Assembly: GCF_003063545.1 (NCBI RefSeq)
Contig: NZ_NESD01000001.1
Location: forward strand, 868,001-932,000
Source: Limnohabitans sp. Jir61
GTDB lineage: Bacteria > Pseudomonadota > Gammaproteobacteria > Burkholderiales > Burkholderiaceae_C
DNA: 64,000 nucleotides
Direction: 5' to 3'
This document shows positions 17,812-26,634 of this stretch, in pieces. The position numbers and the translations under genes are program-made. The stretch's first letter is position 1. The number at the start of each line of letters is the position of its first letter. Under the pieces are notes generated by a model that saw nothing but the letters and a program-made list of their open reading frames with translations, was not told the DNA's origin and did not search any database.

Positions 17812-18570
17812 ATGACAACACACAACAACACGACACCATGCATCGAGTTTGACGATGTGGTGGCAGGCTACAAAGATTTCATGATCTTGAACAACCTGTC
17901 GTTCACCGTGCCCAAAGGCTCCATCACCTTGTTGATTGGCCCCAACGGCGCAGGTAAGTCCACCGTGCTCAAAACCTTGTTTGGGTTGCTCACACCGCGC
18001 CAGGGCAAGATCCGTTTGGACGGCGATGACATCACAGGCGCCACACAAAAAGACTTGCTCGCACGTGGTATTGCCTTTGTGCCGCAGGGGCGTAATTTGT
18101 TTGGCCAGCTCTCGGTGTACGAAAACCTAGAACTTGGCGGTATCACGCTGGGTATGAAGACCACGCATGAACGCATTCCTGAAGTGCTGGAGTTTTTCCC
18201 GCGTGTGAAAGAGCGCATGAACTCATTGGCATCTTCCCTTTCAGGCGGTGAGCAAAAGCAACTTGAAATTGGTCGCGCTTTGTTGCTTCGTCCCAAAGTC
18301 TTGTTGATTGATGAGCCTTCGATTGGCTTGTCCCCTATCGTGGTTCAGGACGTGTTCAAGCTCTTGCGTAAGCTGGCAGACCAAGGCACAACGGTGCTGA
18401 TGGTGGAGCAAAACGTCAAGAGTGCACTCAAGTACTCGGACAATGCAATTGCTTTAGAGTCCGGTCGATTGGTGCTGTACAAATCAGCGGCCGAAATTTT
18501 GGCCGATCCGCAAATGGAACGGCTGTTCTTAGGTGGTGCACACACCACCACGTCTGCAACAACGGTTTAA
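17812..18570 (+). CDS. livF: ABC transporter ATP-binding protein LivF
   Basis: 252-residue ATPase with Walker A GPNGAGKST, signature LSGGEQKQLEIGRALL, Walker B VLLIDEPSIGLSP and the switch His replaced by Gln (MVEQNV), as is normal for LivF. The start at 17812 lies just after the livG stop; the frame stays open 108 bases further upstream inside livG, which is not used. Confidence 0.93.
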   Translation: MTTHNNTTPCIEFDDVVAGYKDFMILNNLSFTVPKGSITLLIGPNGAGKSTVLKTLFGLLTPRQGKIRLDGDDITGATQKDLLARGIAFVPQGRNLFGQLSVYENLELGGITLGMKTTHERIPEVLEFFPRVKERMNSLASSLSGGEQKQLEIGRALLLRPKVLLIDEPSIGLSPIVVQDVFKLLRKLADQGTTVLMVEQNVKSALKYSDNAIALESGRLVLYKSAAEILADPQMERLFLGGAHTTTSATTV

Positions 18571-18573
18571 ACC

Positions 18574-19629
18574 ATGTCGGTGCTCAAGATCGCGGTCGCT
18601 GGTGCGGGCGTGATCGGGCGCGCTCACATCGCTGTGTTGGCACAAAATCCATCGGCTCAACTCTGTGGCATTGCTGACCCAACGGATGCCGCGAGGCAAC
18701 TGGCCAGAGAGCAGGGCGTTGCTTGGTTTGAGACACTTGATGAACTGTTAGCGACCTTGCGCATCGATGGTGTCGTTCTGGCCACGCCCAATGCCTTGCA
18801 TGTGCCGCAAGCCCTTCAGTGTATTGAGGCAGGTGTGCCTGTGTTGGTTGAAAAACCCATCGCGCACACGGTGGCAGATGCCCAGCGTTTGGTCGATGCC
18901 ACGCAGGCACACCAAGCCAAGGTGCTGATTGGCCACCACCGTGCGCACAGCCCCATCATGCGAGAAGCCAAAGCCGTGATTGACGCAGGATCCCTGGGCC
19001 AGTTGGTCAGCGTCATGGGCAGTGCCATGTTTTACAAACCTGATAGCTACTTCAGTGAAGCGCCTTGGCGAAGCAAGGTGGGTGGTGGGCCTGTGTTGAT
19101 CAACCTCATTCATGAGATTCATAGCTTGCGTATGTTGTGCGGCGAGATTGTCCAAGTGCAGGCCATGACATCGAATGCGGTGCGTGGCTTTGAGGTGGAA
19201 GATACAGCGTCTATCTCATTTAGGTTTGCGTCAGGCGTGCTGGCTTCATTTTTGGTGTCAGACACATCAGCATCGGCACGTAGCTGGGAACAAACCAGCC
19301 AAGAAAACATGGCCTACACAAGTTATGACGATGAGGACTGTTACGTGATTGCTGGCACGATGGGTAGCTTGGCTGTGCCAACCATGCGTATGAAAACCTA
19401 TGCCAAATCTGCCGACCGTTCATGGTTCAAACCGTATCAAGTCAGCAGGGTCGTGCTAGAGCGTGAAGACCCCTTGCATTTGCAAATGGACCACTTCATC
19501 CGTGTTATTGAAGGTGTGGATGAACCATTGGTGAGTGCGCATGATGGGATGCAAAATTTGTTGGTGATCGAAGCCATTGCACTCGCTGCGGCAACCCAAC
19601 AAACAGTTAATTTAGATGGTGTCGGCTGA
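18574..19629 (+). CDS. Gfo/Idh/MocA family oxidoreductase
   Basis: 351-residue NAD(P)-dependent oxidoreductase with Rossmann GAGVIG (about residues 10-15) and VLVEKPIAHT, which holds the catalytic Lys of the family EKP motif. The C-terminal domain is of the GFO type. It follows livF by three bases, so it may act on the transported compound. Family members oxidise sugars, inositols and other polyols; I cannot name the substrate. Confidence 0.82.
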   Translation: MSVLKIAVAGAGVIGRAHIAVLAQNPSAQLCGIADPTDAARQLAREQGVAWFETLDELLATLRIDGVVLATPNALHVPQALQCIEAGVPVLVEKPIAHTVADAQRLVDATQAHQAKVLIGHHRAHSPIMREAKAVIDAGSLGQLVSVMGSAMFYKPDSYFSEAPWRSKVGGGPVLINLIHEIHSLRMLCGEIVQVQAMTSNAVRGFEVEDTASISFRFASGVLASFLVSDTSASARSWEQTSQENMAYTSYDDEDCYVIAGTMGSLAVPTMRMKTYAKSADRSWFKPYQVSRVVLEREDPLHLQMDHFIRVIEGVDEPLVSAHDGMQNLLVIEAIALAAATQQTVNLDGVG

Positions 19630-19632
19630 GTT

Positions 19633-20679
19633 TCAGCGGTTCACATTCACAACTTGACCTGTCTTTGCGCTGGTTTGAATTGCATCTAGCGTGGCCACAA
19701 TGTCATGACTAGCTACTGCGGCGCGTTCAATGGCGGCTGTATCACCCTCGCGCACAACCTGAGCAAACGCCTCGGCGGCGAATCGAAAACCACTGCCTGT
19801 GGCTGAGTGAATTTCTTCAAAGGCGATGTTGTTCGCAATGCCTTGGCGCACGCGTAGCTGGCTGGGCAAGTACCCCCATGGGTGCGTGTGCGTGTCGCTC
19901 GTGTGGTTCAGGTATTCGGTTTCTACCGTGCCGTGTGAGCCCACGATGGTGGCGCGTCGGTGGTTGGCCGTGTCCATGGCGCACGACATTTGGGCCCGTT
20001 TGCCATCGGCATAAAACAAGGTGGCCATCATGCTGATGTCAACGCCTGTCGTGGCCCAGTTGGCATGGGCCAGAACACGCTCAGGTGCACAACCCATCAC
20101 CAAACGAATCAAACTGATGGGGTAACTGCCTGCATCTAGCAAGGCGCCACCGCCAAGCTCTGGCTTCATGCGAATGTTGGTGTCGGGGTTGCCTAACGTG
20201 AAACCAAAGCTCGCTTGCATGCTGCGCACTTCGCCAATCTTGTCGGAGCTCAAGCATGCGAGCAAGTCGCGCGTTTGAGGTTGGAACCAATACGGGTAAG
20301 ACTCCAACAACATCACACCATGTTGTCGCGCCACATCAAACATGCGTGTGACTTCGGCCAGGCTGAGGGCCAGTGGTTTTTCACACAGCACATGTTTGCC
20401 CGCTTGCATGGCGCGGATGGCCCACTCGGCATGCAGGCTGTTGGGTAGCGGAATGTAGATGGCGTCTAGGTTTGTATCGGCCAGCAAAGCTTCGTAGCTG
20501 CCGTGCGCACGCGCAATGCCGTTGGCTTGTGCAAAGGCTTGCGATTTAGTGATGTCTCGGCTGGCTACCGCTTGAACTGACAACAGCGGGCTATCAGCTA
20601 CATCACGTGCAAATTGTTTGGCAATGTTGGCGCAGCCTAAGATGCCGATACGTAAAGGGTGTGTGTGAGAGGTGGTCAT
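19633..20679 (-). CDS. Gfo/Idh/MocA family oxidoreductase
   Basis: 348-residue protein with GCANIAKQFARDV and the catalytic HVLCEKPLALS. The pattern is that of trans-1,2-dihydrobenzene-1,2-diol dehydrogenase / glucose-fructose oxidoreductase-like members. The start at 20679 is supported by a four-base ATGA overlap with the upstream TauE gene and removes an unlikely Cys-rich extension. It is convergent with the gene at 18574. Confidence 0.8.
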   Translation of the reverse strand: MTTSHTHPLRIGILGCANIAKQFARDVADSPLLSVQAVASRDITKSQAFAQANGIARAHGSYEALLADTNLDAIYIPLPNSLHAEWAIRAMQAGKHVLCEKPLALSLAEVTRMFDVARQHGVMLLESYPYWFQPQTRDLLACLSSDKIGEVRSMQASFGFTLGNPDTNIRMKPELGGGALLDAGSYPISLIRLVMGCAPERVLAHANWATTGVDISMMATLFYADGKRAQMSCAMDTANHRRATIVGSHGTVETEYLNHTSDTHTHPWGYLPSQLRVRQGIANNIAFEEIHSATGSGFRFAAEAFAQVVREGDTAAIERAAVASHDIVATLDAIQTSAKTGQVVNVNR

Positions 20680-21413
20680 AGAACAACATCCGCAATGAGT
20701 TTGATGGACACAGCAAACAGGCCCGCTTGCACCAAGCGATAAAACCAAGCATCGGCAATTTTTTTGGTGATGTACGCGCCGAGTACTGTGCCAACCAAGG
20801 CAAACGGAATCAGGTCTGCTGCACGCATCAAGTCGTCATACGAGTAGGGCTGCAGCAATTGGTAGGGCAAAATTTTTGCAGCGTTGATCACCGCAAATAA
20901 CAAGGTGGCCGTGCCTGCAAACTGAATCTTGGGTAGACGTTGTGGCAACACATAAATTTGAAACGGTGGCCCCCCCGCATGCGAGATGAAACTGGTAAAG
21001 CCTGCCACAGTCCCCCAGAACCAGCCTTTTTTGATATCAACCGATTGCTTGTGTGGCGGGGTCTTGCGCAGCCAGGTGTTGAGGCAAAAGCCCACGCCCA
21101 TGAAGCCAATCATCAGTTTCACTGCGCTGTCAGAAGTGAATGAAGCAGTAAGCCAACCAATGAACACGCCTAACACGCCTGCAGGAATCAGGATTTTTAA
21201 GTTCGGTGCACTGAAATTCTTTCGGTACAGCCAAACACTCACCACATCCGAGATGATGTAAATCGGTAGCAACAACACGGCGGCTTTGACAGGCGACATG
21301 AATAAGGAGAGCAGGGGGACCGCCAGCATGCCAACCGTGGGCAAGCCGCCTTTAGACAAGCCGACCAAAAGCGAGGCGAGGCCTGCTAAGACGAAGTAAG
21401 AATCAAATGTCAT
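20676..21413 (-). CDS. TauE/SafE family membrane transporter
   Basis: 245-residue integral membrane protein with about eight hydrophobic segments and the family SLLVGLSKGGLPTVG start. Members are proposed exporters or importers of sulfonates, sulfite or small organic acids. It is translationally coupled to the oxidoreductase downstream, which suggests transport of a related organic acid. It is divergent from the TetR gene. Confidence 0.82.
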   Translation of the reverse strand: MTFDSYFVLAGLASLLVGLSKGGLPTVGMLAVPLLSLFMSPVKAAVLLLPIYIISDVVSVWLYRKNFSAPNLKILIPAGVLGVFIGWLTASFTSDSAVKLMIGFMGVGFCLNTWLRKTPPHKQSVDIKKGWFWGTVAGFTSFISHAGGPPFQIYVLPQRLPKIQFAGTATLLFAVINAAKILPYQLLQPYSYDDLMRAADLIPFALVGTVLGAYITKKIADAWFYRLVQAGLFAVSIKLIADVVL

Positions 21414-21476
21414 GAATGTGTTTTGTGTGCTAGCTCGAGTTTACGCAGCCGTATGAAGGTTGAGGTGTATTAGGGT

Positions 21477-21497
21477 TCTTCAGGAGACACCTGAAGA
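21477..21497. promoter_or_regulatory. Perfect 8-5-8 palindrome, candidate TetR operator
   Basis: TCTTCAGG-N5-CCTGAAGA lies 25 bp before the TetR ATG in the 108-bp gap between the divergent TauE and TetR genes. Size and position fit autoregulation. Confidence 0.55.
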
Positions 21498-21521
21498 CAC
21501 GACTCCCTCTATACTTTGATA

Positions 21522-22187
21522 ATGAACGAAACGGTACATTCCGCACGCAAAGCGCCTAAACGCACCAATGATCCCGAGCGGACGATGGCAGGCATCATTG
21601 CTGTGGCCACCGCAGAGTTCGCTGCCAAGGGGCTGGCAGGCGGGCGGATCGACGCGATAGCCGACGCTACGCACACCAGCAAGCGAATGATCTATTACTA
21701 CTACGGCAGCAAAGAGGGCTTGTACTTGGCTGTGCTCGAGGACGCGTATCGCCGCATTCGCGCCACCGAGGCTGAACTGCACTTAGCCGACTTAACGCCC
21801 GTCGAGGCTCTCAAGGCCTTGGTGGGCTTTACCTTTGACCACCACCACAGCAATCAAGACTTCATTCGCTTGGTGATGAACGAGAACATCGAGCGTGGTG
21901 CCTATTTGGCGCAAAGCAAGCTCATCCAAGAGCTGAACGTGTCTGCCATTCAGTCGATTGAAGCGCTCTACAAGCGCGGTGTGAAGGCGGGTGTGTTTCG
22001 TAAAGGACTTGACCCCATCGACATTCACGCGTCTATTTCCGCGTTGACGTTTTTCAATGTCTCTAACCGTTACACCTTCGATTTGATCTTTAAGCGTGAT
22101 GGTCAAACCACCAAAGCCTTGGCCGTGCGCCGCCAAAGCGTGGTGGACATGGTGTTGCGCTTTGTTAGCTATTTAAATTTGGCATAG
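21522..22187 (+). CDS. TetR family transcriptional regulator
   Basis: 221-residue regulator. The HTH (AFAAKGLAGGRIDAIADATHTSKRMIYYYYGSKEGLYLAVL in outline, about residues 32-73) is clear, followed by a variable ligand domain. The ATG at 21522 is preferred to the TTG two codons earlier. Likely targets are its own promoter, the divergent TauE/oxidoreductase pair and the TRAP operon 105 bp downstream. Confidence 0.88.
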   Translation: MNETVHSARKAPKRTNDPERTMAGIIAVATAEFAAKGLAGGRIDAIADATHTSKRMIYYYYGSKEGLYLAVLEDAYRRIRATEAELHLADLTPVEALKALVGFTFDHHHSNQDFIRLVMNENIERGAYLAQSKLIQELNVSAIQSIEALYKRGVKAGVFRKGLDPIDIHASISALTFFNVSNRYTFDLIFKRDGQTTKALAVRRQSVVDMVLRFVSYLNLA

Positions 22188-22225
22188 CAGGTAGTTGGCT
22201 ATGCAGTATTGAAATGCGGGTTTTC

Positions 22226-22248
22226 ACTGATCAGTTGCAAAGTAACTG
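22226..22248. promoter_or_regulatory. Overlapping palindromes upstream of the TRAP operon
   Basis: ACTGATCAGT (22226-22235, perfect) overlaps CAGTT-N7-AACTG (22232-22248). They are followed by a TTTTGTACATTTT stretch. This is a candidate control site for dctQMP; the regulator could be the TetR encoded just upstream. Confidence 0.3.
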
Positions 22249-22292
22249 TTTTGTACATTTTGTTTTAGCCCATATTCTTCAAGGACCTTCCC

Positions 22293-22823
22293 ATGTTTAA
22301 CCTCATTTTGGATCGCTGCTGCAAAGTGCTTGAAGCAGCGATTGCCCTTTGTCTTGCCATCATGGTGGTGTTGGTGTTCGGTAACGTGTTCTTGCGTTAC
22401 GCCATGAACTCTGGCATCACGTTGTCAGAGGAGCTTTCTCGCTGGGCGTTTGTGTGGATGACATTCTTGGGTGCGATCGTGGCTTTGAAAGAGCACGGCC
22501 ATTTGGGCACAGACATGTTGGTCAGTCGACTCGGCCCATTTGGTAAAAAAGTTTGTTTGGGTGCTTCGTACTGCTTGATGTTGTTTGCTTGCTGGCTCTT
22601 GTTTAAAGGGGCTTACGAACAAGCGGTGATTAACTTGGACAGTACCAGTGCGGTGATGGAAGCCTCGATGGCATGGATTTATTTGCCCGGCATCTTGTTT
22701 GCCGTCTTGGGTGGCTTGATCTTGAGTGCAGAGTTCATCCGCTTGTTGACTGGCCATGTGCGCGATGAAGACTTGGTCATGATCCAAGAGTCTGAAGAAG
22801 CCCCTCACGGCGATAACCACTAA
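22293..22823 (+). CDS. dctQ: TRAP transporter small permease DctQ
   Basis: 176-residue membrane protein with four hydrophobic segments and the DctQ pattern (FGNVFLRYAMNSGITLSEELSRWAFVWMTFLGA). It partners DctM in Na+-driven uptake of organic acids. AAGGA before the ATG fixes the start. First gene of the TRAP operon. Confidence 0.92.
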   Translation: MFNLILDRCCKVLEAAIALCLAIMVVLVFGNVFLRYAMNSGITLSEELSRWAFVWMTFLGAIVALKEHGHLGTDMLVSRLGPFGKKVCLGASYCLMLFACWLLFKGAYEQAVINLDSTSAVMEASMAWIYLPGILFAVLGGLILSAEFIRLLTGHVRDEDLVMIQESEEAPHGDNH

Positions 22824-22843
22824 ACCATTTCAGGAACAAGACC

Positions 22844-24121
22844 ATGACGATCGCTGTATTTCTCTTTTCCCTGATGGGTTCCATGGCGTTGGGTATCCCA
22901 ATCGCTTTCTCTTTGTTGTTGTGCGGTGCTGCGCTGATGTGGCACATGAACATGTTTGATGCGCAAATCTTGGCGCAAAACTTGATCGAAGGCTCTAACA
23001 GCTTCCCGCTCTTGGCTGTGCCATTCTTCATGTTGGCTGGCGAAATCATGAACGCGGGTGGTTTGTCACGCCGCATCGTGAACTTCGCCATGGCATGTGT
23101 GGGTCACATCAAAGGTGGTTTAGGTTATGTAACCATCATGGCCGCTGTGATCATGGCGGCCCTGTCTGGTTCTGCTGTGGCGGATGCGGCAGCTTTGGCT
23201 TCTTTGTTGTTGCCCATGATGGTGGCGGCAGGTCATGACCGCGCACGTTCTGCAGGCTTGATCGCTTCTGCCGGCATCATCGCCCCTGTGATTCCACCGA
23301 GCATTGGCTTTGTGATTTTTGGAGTGGCTGGCAACGTGTCCATTTCAAAACTGTTTATGGCAGGTATCGTGCCTGGTGTCTTGTTGGGTGCTTCGTTGTG
23401 GATCACCTGGTGGTGGTTGGCGCGTCAAGAGGTGGTGACTGTGCCACCACGTAAATCGTTTGGCGAAATTCGTGAAGCACTGCGCCAAGCCACTTGGGCG
23501 CTGGTGTTGCCCGTGATCGTGGTGTTTGGTTTGAAGTTTGGTGTGTTCACCCCGACGGAAGCTGCGGTGGTGGCAGCGGTCTATGCGCTACTGATCTCGA
23601 CCTTTGTTTACAAAGAGCTCAACTTGAAGAGCTTGTATCCCTTGTTTGTTTCGTCTGCCAAGACCAGCGCAATTGTGATGTTCTTGGTCGCGGCTGCGAT
23701 GGTGTCGGCTTGGTTGATCACAGTGGCTAACTTACCCGCTGAATTGGTGGCTTTGTTGGAGCCTTTGCTAGACAGTCCTAAAGTATTGATGTTGACCATC
23801 ATGGTCATTACGATGGTGGTGGGGACAGCGCTTGATATGACGCCAACGATCTTGTTGCTCACACCTGTGCTGATGCCTGTCGTGAAAGCCGCTGGCATTG
23901 ACCCTGTTTACTTTGGCGTTTTATTCATCATCAACAATGCAATTGGTTTGATCACACCGCCTGTCGGCACAGTGCTCAACGCAGTGGCTGGTGTGGGTAA
24001 AGTCAGCATGGATGAGGTCACACGCGGTGTAATGCCATTCATGGTGGCGCAGTTCATCATCATGTTTGCGATGGTGGCCTTCCCACAATTGGTGATGGTG
24101 CCCGCACGCTGGTTCTATTGA
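22844..24121 (+). CDS. dctM: TRAP transporter large permease DctM
   Basis: 425-residue membrane protein with about twelve hydrophobic segments, the length and pattern of DctM (PFFMLAGEIMNAGGLSRRIV; GSAVADAAALASLLLPMM; SAGIIAPVIPPSIGFVIFG). It forms the translocation channel with DctQ. Confidence 0.94.
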   Translation: MTIAVFLFSLMGSMALGIPIAFSLLLCGAALMWHMNMFDAQILAQNLIEGSNSFPLLAVPFFMLAGEIMNAGGLSRRIVNFAMACVGHIKGGLGYVTIMAAVIMAALSGSAVADAAALASLLLPMMVAAGHDRARSAGLIASAGIIAPVIPPSIGFVIFGVAGNVSISKLFMAGIVPGVLLGASLWITWWWLARQEVVTVPPRKSFGEIREALRQATWALVLPVIVVFGLKFGVFTPTEAAVVAAVYALLISTFVYKELNLKSLYPLFVSSAKTSAIVMFLVAAAMVSAWLITVANLPAELVALLEPLLDSPKVLMLTIMVITMVVGTALDMTPTILLLTPVLMPVVKAAGIDPVYFGVLFIINNAIGLITPPVGTVLNAVAGVGKVSMDEVTRGVMPFMVAQFIIMFAMVAFPQLVMVPARWFY

Positions 24122-24128
24122 TTCTTTT

Positions 24129-24159
24129 CCACTGTCAGCCCGGGTACGCCTGGCAGTGG
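24129..24159 (+). promoter_or_regulatory. Intercistronic hairpin between dctM and dctP
   Basis: CCACTGTCAG and CTGGCAGTGG form a 10-bp stem with one G-U pair around an 11-base loop. No T tract follows, so mRNA stabilisation of the dctP part is more likely than termination. Confidence 0.5.
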
Positions 24160-24205
24160 TTCCCTTGATTCGCGTACGACCGCAAAGTTCTCAGGAGACA
24201 CTGAC

Positions 24206-25228
24206 ATGAAACGTGTATTTATCAAGACCGTGATCGCTACTGTGGCCATGGCGGCCATGGGCATCGCTTCGGCACAAGTTAAAACCATCAAGTTCGCCAA
24301 CCAGAACGCTGCGGGCCACCCCATCGTGCAAGGTATGGAGAAATTCAAAGAGATCGTTGAGAAGAACTCTGGCGGCAAGCTCAAAGTTAACCTGTTCCCA
24401 GGTGGCACTTTGGGTAGTGACCAAGCCAACGTGTCTGCTATTCAAGGCGGTTCATTGGAAATGGCTTCTATGAACTCTGGCATCTTCGCGAGCCAAGTCA
24501 AAGAGTTCGCCATTTACGACTTTCCTTTCATGTTCTCCAGCACCAAAGAAGCTGACGCTGTGGTGGACGGCCCCTTCGGCAAGAAGATGCACGCCAAGTT
24601 GGAAGAAAAAGGTTTGATCGGTTTGGCTTACTACGAGCTGGGTTTCCGTCACATCACCAACGGCAAGCGCGCCATCAACAAAGTGTCTGACCTAGAAGGT
24701 TTGAAATTGCGTGTGATTCCTAACCCGATCAACGTCGATTGGGTGAAGGCTTTGGGTGCCAATCCAACACCTCTGCCATTCCCCGAGTTGTATGCCGCGT
24801 TGGAACAAGGTGCTGTGGATGGTCAAGAAAACCCCATCCCCACCATCAACAGCGCCAAGTTGTATGAAGTGCAAAAGCACATGGTGCTGACCGCTCACCA
24901 ATACAACCCACAGTCAGTGATCATCAGCAAAAAATTCTGGGACGGCTTGAGCGCTGCTGAGAAAAAGGTGGTTGCTGATGCTGCCACCGAGTCCGCCAAG
25001 TTTCAGCGTGACACCGCACGTAACTTGGAAGCCAGCTTGCTGGCTAACCTCAAGAAGAACGGCATGCAAGTGACTCAGTTGTCTGAGTCTGAAATGTCTA
25101 TCTTGCGTGACAAGATGCGTCCTGTCACTGCCAAGCACGGCGTGAGCGTGGGTCAAGACGTGGTGAAAGAGATGCAAGCTGAAATCGAGAAAGCGCGTTC
25201 TTCTGCACCAGCCAAGAAGGCAAAATAA
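24206..25228 (+). CDS. dctP: TRAP transporter substrate-binding protein DctP
   Basis: 340-residue periplasmic binding protein with a signal peptide (cleavage near ASA-QV) and the DctP family pattern. It includes the conserved substrate-carboxylate Arg in GLKLRVIPNPI and the YAALEQGAVDGQENP stretch. The next genes act on dehydroquinate, shikimate and dehydroshikimate, so quinate or shikimate is the best guess for the ligand. A basic tail (PAKKAK) ends the protein. Confidence 0.92.
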   Translation: MKRVFIKTVIATVAMAAMGIASAQVKTIKFANQNAAGHPIVQGMEKFKEIVEKNSGGKLKVNLFPGGTLGSDQANVSAIQGGSLEMASMNSGIFASQVKEFAIYDFPFMFSSTKEADAVVDGPFGKKMHAKLEEKGLIGLAYYELGFRHITNGKRAINKVSDLEGLKLRVIPNPINVDWVKALGANPTPLPFPELYAALEQGAVDGQENPIPTINSAKLYEVQKHMVLTAHQYNPQSVIISKKFWDGLSAAEKKVVADAATESAKFQRDTARNLEASLLANLKKNGMQVTQLSESEMSILRDKMRPVTAKHGVSVGQDVVKEMQAEIEKARSSAPAKKAK

Positions 25229-25238
25229 TTGACAGGTC

Positions 25239-25268
25239 ATGCTTCACCGCTCTAGAGCGGTGAAGCAT
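25239..25268. terminator. Strong hairpin after dctP
   Basis: ATGCTTCACCGCT-CTAG-AGCGGTGAAGCAT, a perfect 13-bp stem with a four-base loop. The T tract is weak, so it may act as a partial terminator or 3' stabiliser before aroQ. Confidence 0.65.
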
Positions 25269-25302
25269 TGTTAAGTCAATAAAAATTCAATAGGGAAGTT
25301 AT

Positions 25303-25746
25303 ATGAAAGTCTTGATGCTGCACGGCGTGAACCACAACATGTTTGGTAAACGCGACCCCAAGCAATACGGCACCATCACGCTCGATGAGATCAATGCCAA
25401 TTTGCATAAGCTCGGCAAAGAGCTGGGTGCTGAAGTGGAGTGCTACCAAACCAACCACGAAGGCGACATGTGCGAGCGCATTCATCAAGGCTACTTTGAC
25501 AAGGTTGACGCCGTGTTGATCAACGCCGGCGCTTGGACCCATTACAGCTACGCAATTCGTGATGCTTTGGCTGTGCTCACTTGCCCTGTGGTCGAGTTGC
25601 ACATGTCCAACATCCATGCGCGTGAAGAATTCCGTCACAAATCAGTCTTCGCTGAAATTGTGAAAGGCCAAATTTGCGGCTTTGGCGCTGACAGCTATGA
25701 GTTGGCATTGCGTGCCGCCGTGTCTGCTGTTCAATCGTCTAAATAA
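25303..25746 (+). CDS. aroQ: Type II 3-dehydroquinate dehydratase, divergent
   Basis: 147-residue type II dehydroquinase that interconverts 3-dehydroquinate and 3-dehydroshikimate. The catalytic Tyr22 (KQYGTITL), Arg17, Asn74 (LINAGAWTH) and His100 (ELHMSNIHAREEFRH) are in place. The usual NGPNLNLLG start is changed to HGVNHNMFG, and NPGA to NAGA. The position between a TRAP transporter and a catabolic AroE, four bases from the latter, suggests a role in quinate breakdown rather than aromatic biosynthesis. Confidence 0.88.
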   Translation: MKVLMLHGVNHNMFGKRDPKQYGTITLDEINANLHKLGKELGAEVECYQTNHEGDMCERIHQGYFDKVDAVLINAGAWTHYSYAIRDALAVLTCPVVELHMSNIHAREEFRHKSVFAEIVKGQICGFGADSYELALRAAVSAVQSSK

Positions 25747-25749
25747 ATC

Positions 25750-26601
25750 ATGAGTACACCGAGTCTGGTTATCAATGGCAACACGCAGTTGATTGCCCAT
25801 ATTGGCTTTCCCACGCACACTTTTAAGTCGCCCATGATTTACAACCCGTACTTCGCCAGTGCGAGCATCAACGCGGTGGTGGTCCCCATGGGTTGCCAGA
25901 CACCAGACTATCCGGTGTTCTTGAAATCGGTGTTCAATCTCACCAACATTTGCGGCGCGCTCATCACCATGCCACACAAAGTGGTGACCGTGGGCTTGCT
26001 CGACGAAGTCACTGCCACCGTGCGCGTGGCAGGTGCTTGCAACGCAGTGAAGAAACTGGCTGATGGCCGTTTGGTCGGCGACATGTTTGATGGCGCAGGC
26101 TTTGTGCGCGGCGTGCAACGCAAGGGCTTTGACCTGACAGGCAAACGTGTGTTGGTCGTGGGTACGGGTGGTGTGGGTTGTGCGATTGCGGCTTCGCTGG
26201 CGGGCGCAGGCATTTTTGCCATCAGTTTGTTTGACGTGAACACTGCGTCGGCCGAGGCATTAGGCCAACGCTTGAAACAAAACTACCCGCACATCGATGT
26301 GCGCACAGGCTCAAACGACCCTGCCGACCACGACTTGGTGGTCAACGCCACGCCCATGGGCATGAACGAGGGCGACGCCTTACCCATGGATGTGTCGCGT
26401 ATTTCACCTGACGCCTTTGTGGGCGAAGTGGTGATGAAAACAGAAATGACCGCTTTCTTGCAAGCCGCCAAAAATCGAGGCTGCCGCGTGCAGGTCGGTT
26501 CAGATATGCTGTTTGAACAAATTCCTGCTTACTTGGAATACTTTGACTTGCCCACCACGACGGCTGAAGTGCTGCGCGATGTGGCGCAGTTGAGTTATTG
26601 A
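25750..26601 (+). CDS. Noncanonical NAD-type shikimate/quinate dehydrogenase
   Basis: 283-residue AroE-fold protein with catalytic Lys77 (TMPHK), Asp114 (GDMFDG) and Rossmann GTGGVG. The substrate SxS motif is replaced (GFPTHTFKSPMIYN), GDNTDG is GDMFDG, and Asp162 (FDVNT) sits where NADP enzymes have a basic residue. These point to an NAD-linked catabolic dehydrogenase. The paralogue at 7826 shares the same changes. It is in one operon with aroQ and the two-part dehydratase. Confidence 0.83.
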   Translation: MSTPSLVINGNTQLIAHIGFPTHTFKSPMIYNPYFASASINAVVVPMGCQTPDYPVFLKSVFNLTNICGALITMPHKVVTVGLLDEVTATVRVAGACNAVKKLADGRLVGDMFDGAGFVRGVQRKGFDLTGKRVLVVGTGGVGCAIAASLAGAGIFAISLFDVNTASAEALGQRLKQNYPHIDVRTGSNDPADHDLVVNATPMGMNEGDALPMDVSRISPDAFVGEVVMKTEMTAFLQAAKNRGCRVQVGSDMLFEQIPAYLEYFDLPTTTAEVLRDVAQLSY

Positions 26602-26634
26602 GTTTTTCCTGATTGATTTTTCTTGGAGTATTTG

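Noticed and set aside
18574..20679. The two Gfo/Idh/MocA genes as extra ligC copies
   Set aside because: Their sequences differ from the LigC at 1563, they carry the standard EKP sugar-dehydrogenase motif, and they are not beside ligAB.
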